From: an uncultured Verrucomicrobiales bacterium
GTDB taxonomy: Bacteria > Verrucomicrobiota > Verrucomicrobiia > Verrucomicrobiales > Akkermansiaceae
NCBI GenBank assembly: GCA_937944055.1
Contig: CALDZJ010000019.1
Span: 1 to 53,526 of the forward strand
DNA: 53,526 nt
Direction of reading: 5' to 3'
A model generated the notes under the pieces. That model was not told where the DNA came from. It searched no databases and saw only the letters and a list, made by a program, of their open reading frames with translations. Made by a program: the position numbers and the translations under genes. Shown piece by piece: positions 26,439-35,900 of this stretch (position 1 is its first letter; the number at the start of each line of letters is the position of its first letter).

Positions 26439-27398
26439 TTAGAGGGTATTTAGAAATTCGGCACAGCGGGTTTCAGACCAATATTCCTGACCGGAGCTGA
26501 CAAAGCCAACATGGCCCCCGTGAGCGGGAGTCTCAAGTGAAAGGAAGGCGCTTTTTTCGGCAATTTCTCGGGGAAAGCAAGCGGCGGGGAGAAAGGGATC
26601 ATTCAGCGCCTGCACCATCAGGGTGGGAATCGCGATGGCAGAAAGGAGGGGCTTGGAGCTGGCGCGGGTCCAGTAATCATGGGCACCAGCGAAGCCATTG
26701 AGCGGGGCGGTGAAGCGGTCATCGAAGTCCGCGAAGGTCTTGATTTTTTGAATCCCGCTCAGGTCAAGTCGGCCGGGGAATTTCTTATTTTTCTGAATGA
26801 CCTTTTCTTTCAGGCCATCCATGAAGCGCGCCATGTAGATTTTATTATCCCACTCCCCGAGGCGTAATGAACTGGAGCTGAGGTCGCAAGGGGTGGAGAA
26901 AGCCACGCCGCCCTTCACCCTAGGATCAAGATGAGAAGCCTGCTCTCCGAGATATTTTAGGACGATGTTCCCGCCGAGACTGAAGCCAATGAGGGCGATT
27001 TTTTGGTAAGCGTGAGTCTGAGCGATCGCGTGGTCGACCACATGACCGAGGTCACCGCTCACGCCAGAATGATAGGAACGCAGAAGGCGATTTGGCTCAC
27101 CAGAGCAGCCGCGGCAATTCCAAGCAAGGGTATCCCAAGCGCGTTTTTGCAAGGCGAGGGACATGCCGCGAATATACTTGGCCGAGGACTCGCCCTCTAA
27201 TCCGTGGCCAATGATGGCGAGACTTCGATGGCGACGAGGCGACCAATCGAGATCCAGAAAATCACCATCAGGGAGCTCCAGCCGCTCACGGGTGACGGGT
27301 AGAGAAGCCACTCGCCGAAAAAGGGTGGGGTAGATCGTAGCAAGGTGACCATTACGCAGGGGAAAAGGGGCGTGATAGTTGGAGGGGATGAGGGGCAT
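26439..27398 (-). CDS. YheT-family alpha/beta hydrolase
   Basis: This cytoplasmic protein of 319 residues follows the YheT/EMB8 pattern: FPLRNGHLATIYPTLFRR at the start, LPDGDFLDLDW, IIGHGLEGESSAKYIRGM, WNCRGCSGEPNRLLRSYHSG, IALIGFSLGGNIVLKYLGE (nucleophile Ser in GFSLG), ALNDPFLP and HGGHVGFV (catalytic His). It is a predicted esterase or hydrolase of unknown natural substrate. It is the first gene of a likely operon with the secreted hydrolase at 25286. Confidence 0.92.
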   Translation of the reverse strand: MPLIPSNYHAPFPLRNGHLATIYPTLFRRVASLPVTRERLELPDGDFLDLDWSPRRHRSLAIIGHGLEGESSAKYIRGMSLALQKRAWDTLAWNCRGCSGEPNRLLRSYHSGVSGDLGHVVDHAIAQTHAYQKIALIGFSLGGNIVLKYLGEQASHLDPRVKGGVAFSTPCDLSSSSLRLGEWDNKIYMARFMDGLKEKVIQKNKKFPGRLDLSGIQKIKTFADFDDRFTAPLNGFAGAHDYWTRASSKPLLSAIAIPTLMVQALNDPFLPAACFPREIAEKSAFLSLETPAHGGHVGFVSSGQEYWSETRCAEFLNTL

Positions 27399-27567
27399 GG
27401 AGCGAATGAGCAGAGCTTCGAGGTCTCTGGCAGAGAGGGTAGCTCAAACTCGGAAGCAAGCCCACACTGCGTTTCGGAGGAAGAGCTTGGGCGGGGGGCT
27501 TCATTTTTTCCGGAGAGAAAGTGTTTTTGCTCGCTTGTGAATTTGGCTAGGCTTGGTCTGAAACGAG

Positions 27568-28491
27568 ATGAATATGAACTCCCTAAGCCGTCGTCATTTT
27601 ATCAGTGGAGCTTCGGCAGCCATTGGGTCAGCCATCTTACCGACTACGGCGGCAGAAGAGGAAGGGAAGTCCCAAGCTTACGAATACTGCACCTTTATTA
27701 AGTTCTTGCAGGACTTATCTTATGAGGAGTTGGCAGTGCAGCTGGCTAAGATGGGTTTTGATGGTGCTGAGGTGACGGTTCGTAAGGGGGGCTACATTGC
27801 GCCCGGATCGGCTGCTGAGGAGCTGCCGAAGCTTGCGGAGGTGTTCAAAAAGCACGGCTTGAAGATTCATATTTTAACGACAGATCTCACGGGGCCGGCT
27901 TCTCCCCATGCGGAGTCGATCATTACTACGGCCTCACAGCTCGGCATCCAGCGCTATCGGATGGGGTTTTGTCGCTATAATCTTAAGGCTGCGATTAAGC
28001 CGCAAGTGGAGGCTTTGAAACCGCAGTTCAGAGAGCTGGCCGCGATGAATCGGGAGGCTGGAGTTACGGGGGTTTATCAAAATCATGCGGGGGCGAAGTA
28101 TATGGGGGCCACGCTTTGGGATCTGGCGCAGATTTTACGGGGAATTCCGGTGGAGGAAATTGGCTGTATTTTTGATATTCGTCATGCGGTGGCGGATGGT
28201 GGCTCGGCTTGGCCGATTTATTACGATATTATCAAACCGCACATTTCTGCGCTTTCGGTGAAGGATTTTAAGTGGGGCTTGAAGAAGGAGGGCGATGAGC
28301 GCCTTTCCCATGTGCATGTTCCTCTTGGAAGCGGGCAGGTGGATTTGGAGGCCTTTATAAGGAGCTTCAAAAAGGACTTTCAATCAGCTGTGGTGACCCT
28401 GCACATCGAGTATCTGAGGCGTGAGGGCTTGGCCGCGAATCTTGCGGCGATCGAGCGTGATTTCCGAGTGCTGCGCTCGGCGATGGATTAA
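27568..28491 (+). CDS. Tat-exported sugar phosphate isomerase/epimerase-like TIM-barrel protein
   Basis: The N-terminus has a twin-arginine signal (SRRHFISGASAAIGSAILPTTAA), so it is folded before export. The body is a xylose-isomerase-like TIM barrel (LAKMGFDGAEVTV, HGLKIHILTTDL, YQNHAGAKYMGATLWDL, EIGCIFDIRHAVADGG, ALSVKDFKW, VPLGSGQVDLEAFI, LHIEYL) with the His, Asp and Glu residues usual for a divalent metal site. Such exported members are very common in Planctomycetes and Verrucomicrobia and probably act on sugars or sugar derivatives in the periplasm. The next gene begins 16 bases later, so they are likely partners. Confidence 0.88.
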   Translation: MNMNSLSRRHFISGASAAIGSAILPTTAAEEEGKSQAYEYCTFIKFLQDLSYEELAVQLAKMGFDGAEVTVRKGGYIAPGSAAEELPKLAEVFKKHGLKIHILTTDLTGPASPHAESIITTASQLGIQRYRMGFCRYNLKAAIKPQVEALKPQFRELAAMNREAGVTGVYQNHAGAKYMGATLWDLAQILRGIPVEEIGCIFDIRHAVADGGSAWPIYYDIIKPHISALSVKDFKWGLKKEGDERLSHVHVPLGSGQVDLEAFIRSFKKDFQSAVVTLHIEYLRREGLAANLAAIERDFRVLRSAMD

Positions 28492-28507
28492 TCCCAGATA
28501 GAATCCT

Positions 28508-31126
28508 GTGATGATCCGTTTTATTTATCTCAGTCTTTTGAGCCTTGGCCTGTTTCATTTCTCCGGTCATCCGAGTGAGGCTGAGGAGCCGGATGATGCG
28601 CATTTTTTAGAGAGGGGCTTTCCTTTTTGTGAGATTACGGTGGATGGGCGTAAATTAGGAGAGGGATTTCCTAAGGATAATCTCACGCCGCGTGGTCTGG
28701 TGGTGCGGCTCGCTGAGGAGACTTATCTGGCTTATGATACGGATCTTTGCCGGGTTGCGCTGGCTTGGACAGGTGGTTTTTTGACGGAAGAAAGTCTTGC
28801 TCTGAAATCTTACCGAGAGCCAAAAGCGAAGAAGAATGGGGGGCAAAAATCTCTTCCTTCTCCAATTGGTCAGCCTCTCTTTGCAAATGGCCTTTATGCG
28901 GGAGTTCAGCGTGGGAGGGAGGCTCGTTTACGTGACCCGCGGCCGCCGGGTAAGAACCCTAGAGAGATCGGGAGGGGCGCCTTGGCAGAGGGCATGGCGC
29001 GCTGGGTTTCTAGCACGGTGCTGGGGGAGCGAGTGAAGGTGAGTTACGAGATTGGCGGCGTGATGATTCAGGAAATCCCTGCCGCTCTTAGCGGTGATGA
29101 GGAGGGCGCTTCCCGCGAGCCAGCGATCGTTCGTTATTTCCGAGTGAGCGCGCATCCGGAGGTGGCTTTAACGATTGTGTTGGGGACTCAGCATTGCCAA
29201 GTGGTGGGTGCGCCAGTCGGGAGCCAGCTACAAAAGCGAAGGGGGATCCATTCCCTGAGCATCGAGCCGAGTGACGCGGTGCAGGAATTTGCGGTGGTGC
29301 AATCTCTTCACAAATTCGAAGGCGCGCTCCCTGCTCACACCGCCCCAAAGGAATGGGAGCAAAGCCCGCCGGGTGGGCATTGGCCAAAAAAAATCATGAC
29401 CTCTGGCAAGTTGGCCCCAGATGAGGCCGCTTATGTGATCGATGAAATCCCGCTCCCGCTCGCTCATCCTGCTGGGCGAAATGTGCGCCCGATTGATCTT
29501 GCCTTCGCTGAGACTTACGCCGTTATGGTAACCTTTGATGGCGATCTGTGGAAGGTGCGGGGATTGGAAGGCGATCTTAAAAAGATCGAGTGGCAACGCA
29601 TCGCGAGTGGACTGCATGAGCCTTGCTCGGTGCGGGTCCGTGGGCATGAAATCTTCGTCTTCAGTCGCAATGGCATCACCAAGGTGCGCTCGGATGGTGC
29701 TGCACTCGTCTATGAAAATTATAGTAGCGATTTTTGGCAAAGTGCCGACTCGCGGGACTTTGCGCATAGCTTCGACTTTGATGATGAGGGGAACATTTAC
29801 CTGAGTAAGGGAGGGCAGCAGAACGACTTCCCCTCGAAGCATAGTGGGCGTGTCTTAAAGATCGACCAAGAGCGGAAGGTGAGCGTCTTTGCAAGTGGCC
29901 TGCGCAATCCCTATCTCTCGGTCCGGCCTGGCACTGCGGAGATCTATGCCAGTGATCAGCAGGGGCACTGGGTTCCGGCGACTCCGGTGCACCGCATCAC
30001 TCCGGGTGCTTACTACGGTTTTCGCCCCTCCGCGCCATGGGGGCTGCCGGAGCCGCCGCTCACGCCGCCACTCTGCTGGATCCCGCACACGGTTGCCAGT
30101 TCTGGCCTCGGCGTGATCTGGGCGGATGATGAGCGATTTGGCCCGTTGAGTGATTCTCTGATCTACCTTGACTACACCGGACCTCAGATCATGCGGACCT
30201 ACCTGCATGAGCGTGAGGGGCAGGCTGCTACGCTGCCGCTCCCTCTGACTCCCACATTTCCGCTGCTCAAGGGCGCGGTAAATCCTGCGGATGGGCAGCT
30301 TTACCTCGTGGGTTTTCAAATCTGGGGATCAAGAGCGGGAGCGATTCGCGGCATGGGCCGTCTGCGATTCACGGGGAGGGCCTCGCAGCTTCCCTCTCGG
30401 GTGCTTGCTGGAAAAAATGCGCTTAGCTTGCGCTTCGATGAGCCGCTTGATCCCTCCTTCGCCAGCCTGACGGCCCGGCGGTGGAACTATCAACGCAGCG
30501 GGATCTATGGCTCCGGCCACTATCGACCAGATGGGAAAGCGGGGGAGGAATTACTGCCGCTGAGCCGCGTAGAATTTTCCAAAGATCGCCGAGCGATTTT
30601 AGTCGCCACTCCTGAACTGCAGCGCGTGGATCAGCTGGCCTTCACTTACGAGCTTAAGACCGCAGCGGGGAAAAAATTTACCCACTCTGTTTACTTTACC
30701 TTACATGAGGTCACGCCGCTGGACCTCGCTCAAGAAGGCTTTCCGGAAGTCGATCTGGCCAAGCTGGCGGCCACTGCGGATCAGCCTGAGGCGCAGAATA
30801 AATCCAGCGTGGTGCAGCCCACAATCGAGCGCGGAGTGCATGTTTATAAGACGATCGGCTGTATCGCATGTCATTCAGTGGATGGGACGAGCAATGGCCG
30901 GAGTGGTCCGACTTGGAAAAATCTCGCCGGTTCGCAGCGGGAGTTGCTAGATGGAAAGCGTGTTGAGGTGGATGCGGCCTACCTGCGGGAGTCCATCCTA
31001 GATCCAGCCGCCAAGGTGGCGAAGGGTTATCATCCGAAGGACGTGGGCATGCCTTCCTATCGGGGCATTCTCCCTGATTCGGATATCGATTCACTCGTTC
31101 TCTACATTCAATCGCTCGCGGAATAG
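28508..31126 (+). CDS. Secreted propeller protein with C-terminal cytochrome c domain
   Basis: This 872-residue protein has a signal peptide. The N-terminal region (RGLVVRLAEETYLAYDTDLCRVALAWTGGFL) resembles the domain I know as DUF6797 in PVC-group proteins. The middle looks like a PQQ/sorbosone-dehydrogenase-type beta-propeller (GITKVRSDG, FDDEGNIYLSKGG, GRVLKIDQ, GLRNPYLSVRPG, APWGLPEPPL, LKGAVNPADGQLYLVGF). The C-terminus is a cytochrome c of cox2 type with haem site CIACH and RSGPTWKNLAGSQRELLDG, plus YHPKDVGMPSYRG giving the Met ligand. It may oxidise a sugar and pass electrons on. It is probably co-expressed with the Tat TIM-barrel protein. Confidence 0.82.
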   Translation: MMIRFIYLSLLSLGLFHFSGHPSEAEEPDDAHFLERGFPFCEITVDGRKLGEGFPKDNLTPRGLVVRLAEETYLAYDTDLCRVALAWTGGFLTEESLALKSYREPKAKKNGGQKSLPSPIGQPLFANGLYAGVQRGREARLRDPRPPGKNPREIGRGALAEGMARWVSSTVLGERVKVSYEIGGVMIQEIPAALSGDEEGASREPAIVRYFRVSAHPEVALTIVLGTQHCQVVGAPVGSQLQKRRGIHSLSIEPSDAVQEFAVVQSLHKFEGALPAHTAPKEWEQSPPGGHWPKKIMTSGKLAPDEAAYVIDEIPLPLAHPAGRNVRPIDLAFAETYAVMVTFDGDLWKVRGLEGDLKKIEWQRIASGLHEPCSVRVRGHEIFVFSRNGITKVRSDGAALVYENYSSDFWQSADSRDFAHSFDFDDEGNIYLSKGGQQNDFPSKHSGRVLKIDQERKVSVFASGLRNPYLSVRPGTAEIYASDQQGHWVPATPVHRITPGAYYGFRPSAPWGLPEPPLTPPLCWIPHTVASSGLGVIWADDERFGPLSDSLIYLDYTGPQIMRTYLHEREGQAATLPLPLTPTFPLLKGAVNPADGQLYLVGFQIWGSRAGAIRGMGRLRFTGRASQLPSRVLAGKNALSLRFDEPLDPSFASLTARRWNYQRSGIYGSGHYRPDGKAGEELLPLSRVEFSKDRRAILVATPELQRVDQLAFTYELKTAAGKKFTHSVYFTLHEVTPLDLAQEGFPEVDLAKLAATADQPEAQNKSSVVQPTIERGVHVYKTIGCIACHSVDGTSNGRSGPTWKNLAGSQRELLDGKRVEVDAAYLRESILDPAAKVAKGYHPKDVGMPSYRGILPDSDIDSLVLYIQSLAE

Positions 31127-31174
31127 CCTCCTTCGTCTTGACCCACCGGCCTCCTCCGCTTACTTCCCTGAACC

Positions 31175-31984
31175 ATGGCCAAGCGTTCTAAGATTCCCAT
31201 AAAGACGAAGCAGGAGATTGAAAAGATGCGGGAAGCGGGCAAGGTCGCGAGCGATGTTCTTCAGCGAACCGCAGCATTCATCGAGGCGGGCAAGACGACG
31301 CGCGAGGTGGATGAATACGCGCTGGCTTTAATGGAGGAGCACGGTGTGAAGAGTGCCTTTCATAAATACCGGGACTTCCCGGGTTACACTTGTATCTCAA
31401 TGAATGAGGAAGTGGTGCACGGGATCGGTGGGGATCGCGTGATTGTGGAGGGGGATCTCGTGAAGCTCGACGTGGGGATCAAGCGGCAGGGCTGGATCGG
31501 GGACAATGCGCTCACCGTTCCGGTTGGCAAAATTGATGGGGAGCAAAAGCGCCTCATGGCAGTGACGGAGGAGTCACTTTTCATCGCGATTTCACATGCG
31601 CGGGCCGGTGAGCCGTTGCATAAACTTTGTGCTTCAGTGGAAGACTATGTGACGCGTTTTGGATTTACGGTGGTGCGGGATTTAGTGGGACATGGAGTGG
31701 GCCGTCAACTGCATGAAGAGCCTCAGGTGCCGAACTATGATCCGGGTGGGAAATCGCCGATTTTAAAGGCGGGCATGATTTTAGCAATTGAACCGATGAT
31801 CAATGCCGGGGTGGGCACGGTGGATTGGTTTGATGACGGATGGACTGTCGCGACTTCTGATCGTCGGCCCTCAAGCCACTTCGAGCACACTGTCTTGGTG
31901 ACGAATGGTGATCCTGAGATTTTGACTTGGAGACCGCGGACCGCCCTGCCGGAGCAGTTGGGGATTCCGCCGATGCCTGCTTAG
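31175..31984 (+). CDS. map: Methionine aminopeptidase, type I
   Basis: It removes the initiator Met from nascent proteins. Metal ligands are visible in order: DVGIKRQGWIGDNA (two Asp), GHGVGRQLHEEP (His), AIEPMI (Glu) and HFEHTVLV (Glu). Its 269 residues fit the bacterial enzyme. The last 23 codons before the final Ala are duplicated exactly at 40769-40837, where the copy ends in Pro and an immediate TGA. The gene therefore ends at the left edge of the defence island, and its final Ala and TAG are supplied by island DNA. The ancestral protein probably ended IPPMP. Confidence 0.97.
   Translation: MAKRSKIPIKTKQEIEKMREAGKVASDVLQRTAAFIEAGKTTREVDEYALALMEEHGVKSAFHKYRDFPGYTCISMNEEVVHGIGGDRVIVEGDLVKLDVGIKRQGWIGDNALTVPVGKIDGEQKRLMAVTEESLFIAISHARAGEPLHKLCASVEDYVTRFGFTVVRDLVGHGVGRQLHEEPQVPNYDPGGKSPILKAGMILAIEPMINAGVGTVDWFDDGWTVATSDRRPSSHFEHTVLVTNGDPEILTWRPRTALPEQLGIPPMPA
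31910..31978 (+). repeat. 69-bp direct repeat, left copy (3' end of map)
   Basis: It is identical over 69 bp to 40769-40837 by direct comparison. It spans map codons for DPEILTWRPRTALPE and onward. As the left boundary of the island it looks like an att-type site. Confidence 0.9.
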
Positions 31985-31986
31985 CT

Positions 31987-32988
31987 TTAGTGGCGGTGAG
32001 CCAGAGGGGAGACGAATTGATTCCAGAGTGATTCGGTCGGAGTTGCCGCTTCTGCTCCGAAGGATGAAATGGCGAGGGAGCTAAGTTTTGGAATGAGGCC
32101 CTCGGACGATTCCTCGATTGTGAGCCAGCCGCTGCAGGTGCTTTCGGAAGAGTGGGAGATATTACGACCGAGGTGGTAGCTGATGCCGTTGGCTCCTCCT
32201 CCGAAACCACCGCGCCAGATGACGATTTCGTGGATCAGTTTACCATCACGATAGAGGGCGGCGGCGAAGCGTTGGGAGGTGATGTCGCTGAGTTCTGCAG
32301 AGGTGGCGGCAGGGTCGGCTTCGACAAGTGAAATTCCTTTTTTGAAGAATGAGCGGATTGTCTGAAACTCGGCGTCGGCAGCGCGGCGTTTGTCGAGGTC
32401 GGTGAAGGTCTTTGGGACCTGGGGAAGAGTTGGGGTGGGGCCGAGCGATGAGGTCGGGCTGGTGAGCGGTGCGATGGGGATGGGTGGCCCGACGGGAGTG
32501 GGTGGTGGGAAGGGTGTGGGCAATGCTGAGGACGTGGGTGAGTTTGGTGGGGAAGAGGCGGTGGCGAGGGCGCGGCGGATTTGGGTGACGACGTCTAGGA
32601 AGGCTTCGTTTTGATTTGGCCAGGCCGCGATGGGTTTTCCGTCTTTTGGGGTGGCGAGGCGTTGGGGAATCTCGGTGGCTGTCCAGTCGCAGTGGTCGAG
32701 AATGATGGGGATGATGCGGGCTTCTCCGGCTTTGGCGCGGGCGATGGCGGTTTTAAATTCAATCTCGAAGCAGTAGTAGGAATTAAGGAAGTGGTGGCTG
32801 ATGAGAAGGAGGATGAGGTCGGCGCTTTCGAGTTCCTTTTTGATCTCGGGATCCAGTTCGTCTCCTGCGATGAGCATGCGGTCGTGCCAGATGTGGTTCC
32901 CCTCACGACGGAGGTTGGCCATGTGCGCGAGGAGCTCATCCTTGAGAGCTTCGTCAGCGTGTGAGTAGGAGAGGAAGATGCGAGCCAT
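31987..32988 (-). CDS. TIR-domain protein with Pro-rich linker and unknown C-terminal domain
   Basis: An N-terminal TIR domain of about 140 residues is clear: ARIFLSYSHADEALKDEL (box 1), SADLILLLISHHFLNSYYCFEIEF (box 2, with Glu75 as probable catalytic Glu), and ARIIPIIL. Bacterial TIR enzymes often cleave NAD+ or make cyclic ADP-ribose signals during infection. A linker of about 55 residues rich in Pro, Thr and Ser follows. The C-terminal domain of about 130 residues (TDLDKRRAADAEFQTIRSFFKKGISL, QRFAAALYRDGKLIHEIVIWRGGFGGGANGISYHLGR) I do not recognise; it may sense a signal. It is the last gene of the island operon, 2 bases after the methyltransferase stop. Confidence 0.85.
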   Translation of the reverse strand: MARIFLSYSHADEALKDELLAHMANLRREGNHIWHDRMLIAGDELDPEIKKELESADLILLLISHHFLNSYYCFEIEFKTAIARAKAGEARIIPIILDHCDWTATEIPQRLATPKDGKPIAAWPNQNEAFLDVVTQIRRALATASSPPNSPTSSALPTPFPPPTPVGPPIPIAPLTSPTSSLGPTPTLPQVPKTFTDLDKRRAADAEFQTIRSFFKKGISLVEADPAATSAELSDITSQRFAAALYRDGKLIHEIVIWRGGFGGGANGISYHLGRNISHSSESTCSGWLTIEESSEGLIPKLSSLAISSFGAEAATPTESLWNQFVSPLAHRH

Positions 32989-32990
32989 GT

Positions 32991-35900
32991 TCAGGAGGCA
33001 AGGGTGGATTCGATGAGGGCGATCTCATCGTCGGTGAGATCGAAGAGGCGATAGACGATCTGGTTGATGGCGTCTTCGTGCGCCGCGAGGGAGTCGAGGT
33101 CGTTGTCGGTGGTTGCTTGGGCGCATTGCTCGGCGAGGGTTGCGAGCAAATTTTGAGCCTCTTCGTCTAGATCTGGGATAGGAAGTTTGTCTAATACTGC
33201 CGGGAAAAGCTCCAAGGCTTTGCCTTTAAGTCTACCTTGCTCACGCAGCCAAAATGTAGAACACAAGCTGTTAATTATTGCTTCTAAGGACCTTAGGGTA
33301 ACCGGGCATTGCTGAGTAAGGTGAAATAAATAGCAATCAGATCGACAGTAAAATGGGGGTGAAAACACTGAGCAGACTGACAGTGGGGCTCGATAAGGAA
33401 ATACCAAGCCAGGTTTAAGGAAGATTCTTTGATCTCGAGGCCAGTGGAGCTGATACCAAGGAAGTTTTCCGTCTCTGAATTCACGTCTCAGTTCTAAGAT
33501 TTTTTTGTAAGGTTTTAGGTGTTCTAGAATGACGGAAGAAAGGGCCCGTTCGTCGGTTCCCCTGGGTAAGTAGAGGACAACCTTTGTGTGAGGTGTTATT
33601 ACGCCAAACTTGTGAATTGATGAATTTTTGTAAAACGGTTTTAGAAAACTCTTTCCATCCGTGTTAGATATCTTTTCGACGAGTAATCTATCTTTATCTC
33701 TCGTTAGGTCGAATACATAGACAGGGTCTCCTGCTTTTGCTTCGCCACCAATGAGATGGAGCTTTGCTTTGCTAACTGTGTCGCATCCGCTAACCAGCCC
33801 TTGGGTGAAATTCCCTATGGTTTCCAGTCGATGATGTTGTCGTAATTTTTCAATTACAGAGTTGGCGACCCCACCTCCAGCGGTATTGGCTAAGCTCGCT
33901 TTTCGAATGAATGAAGTTTCAGAGTCGAAGACGTTACCGGACGGGATTGTCAGATAGTGGGTGTCGGGATCATTTCCACCGAGTATCGAGTGGATAGTGC
34001 TATCGGTTGATGAGCCAGATCTTGTGGTGGCAGAAAGCTTGGTGCGACCGGTCGAATGTGAAGATCTTAAGAACCCATAAAGCAAATTGTGCTGGCCTGA
34101 AGCCGATTGGAAAATCTTGAGTTCTCCAAAGTCAATTAACTCAATAAAAGAGCATTCTTCTTTAAGGTGATTTCTAAGTTTGCTGGCGCCCGTGGCGCTA
34201 CGAAAATAAGATGTTGTAATTAAGTAGGCTACGCCTTTGTTTTTTAATAATTTCCCTAGTGTGAGGTGGATGAAGTAATAAAAGAAATCCATTTTCCCTT
34301 CAGAGTATTTAGATAATTTATCTGGCAGTATCTCGTCGAAAGTGGGTTTATTGCCGTCTTCTCCTAAGTAGGGGGGGTTCTGAATGATAATGTCGAATCC
34401 GCCTTCGGCGAAGACGTCTTGGAAGATGAGGTGCCATAGGAAGAAGGGGCGTTCGGGTTGGCGGGCGACAGCTTCGAGTTGCTGGTGGCTGGCCTCGATG
34501 TCGGTTTTTTGTTTTTGGAGGGCGGCGAGTTTTTTAGGAGCGCTGCGGGCGTTCCAGCCTTTGGGCTTGGGGAGGGTGCCGTCGGTGATTTTTTGGTGTT
34601 GGTCGATGAGGTTGCGGACTTTATCGAGGTCGAATTCGAGGCAGGTGCGGATGTGGTTGATGACTTCGCGGTCGATGGTGTCGCGGAGTTCGGCTTTGCG
34701 CTCGGGCTTGCGAGCGTTGAAGTATTTTTGGCGGGCTTCGAGGATGGCGGAGCGGTTCTCGGAGGAGACGGCGTGGAATTCTTGTTGGTCTTGGTCGAGG
34801 AGGTTGAGCTCGGCCTCGCCGCCGGTGACTTGCCGGATGGTCATGGAGCGGGGATCGGCTTCTTGCTCGATGCGGGAGAGGTCGACCCCGCCGAAGCTCT
34901 CGAGGAGGGAATTTCCCTGCATAATTTTATAGTCGAGATTGGGGAGAGGTGAGGGGGTGACTTCATCGACGACGAGGGCGAGCCAGAAGCGGAGGCGGGC
35001 GATTTCGACGGCGCCGAGGTCGAGGTCGACGCCGTAGATGGACTTTTGGATGATGGATTTTTTAAGGGCGGCGCGTTCGGCGGGATCGTGGAACTCAGAG
35101 TTCAGAAGAGTGCGGATGTGGACGATCTCATTGAGCATGCCAATGGGGAAGGCCCCGGAGCCGATGGCGGGGTCGCAGATTTTGACCTTTTCGAGGAGGG
35201 TGGCGATTTTCTTGGCATTCTGATGGCACCAGCTGTCTGGGTCCTCTGGGTCGCCTGCTTTGTGAAGGGTGACGAGCTCACTGAGTTCGGCCCGCTCGCC
35301 GAGGTGGGTTTGGAGGTAGTGCAGGAGGGACTGCTGGCACATGTAGGAGACGACGGGCTTGGGGGTGTAGTAAGCGCCTTTGTCTTTGTTATCCTCGAGG
35401 AGGTTCTCGAAGATGTGTCCGAGCATCTCGGGGTCGATGCCGACTTCTTTGTTCAGGGGGTCGTTTTCATCGATGGTGAAGTTGTATTGGCCGAAGAAGT
35501 CGAGAAGGGTGGCGAAGAGGGCAGGTGGGAAGTCGATGGTCTGGAGAGGGGCGGGATCGGAGTCGAAGAGTCCGCCATTAAGGTAGGGAATTCGGGTGTC
35601 GGTTTTCTCAAAGAGGTCGTCGGGTCGTTCAGTGTTGAGTGCCTCGAAAAAGAGGCTGGTGAGGAAGTCGCTGTGGAAGGCTACGGCGTCATCGGACCCA
35701 CCGGCTTGAGCGAAGTAGTCCTGAAGAAAAGTGCGTTTACCCTCGGTCCAGTCGGTGCTGTCAGCGGGGCAGCCGAGCCAGCCTTTTTTCTCGAGGAAGG
35801 TGAGGAAGACGAGGCGGCCGAGTAGTTTTTTCACAAAGTCGCGGATGGGCTTGTCGGCGATCTTTTGGGCAGTGGGGGTGGCTTCAGTAGCGATGCTAAA

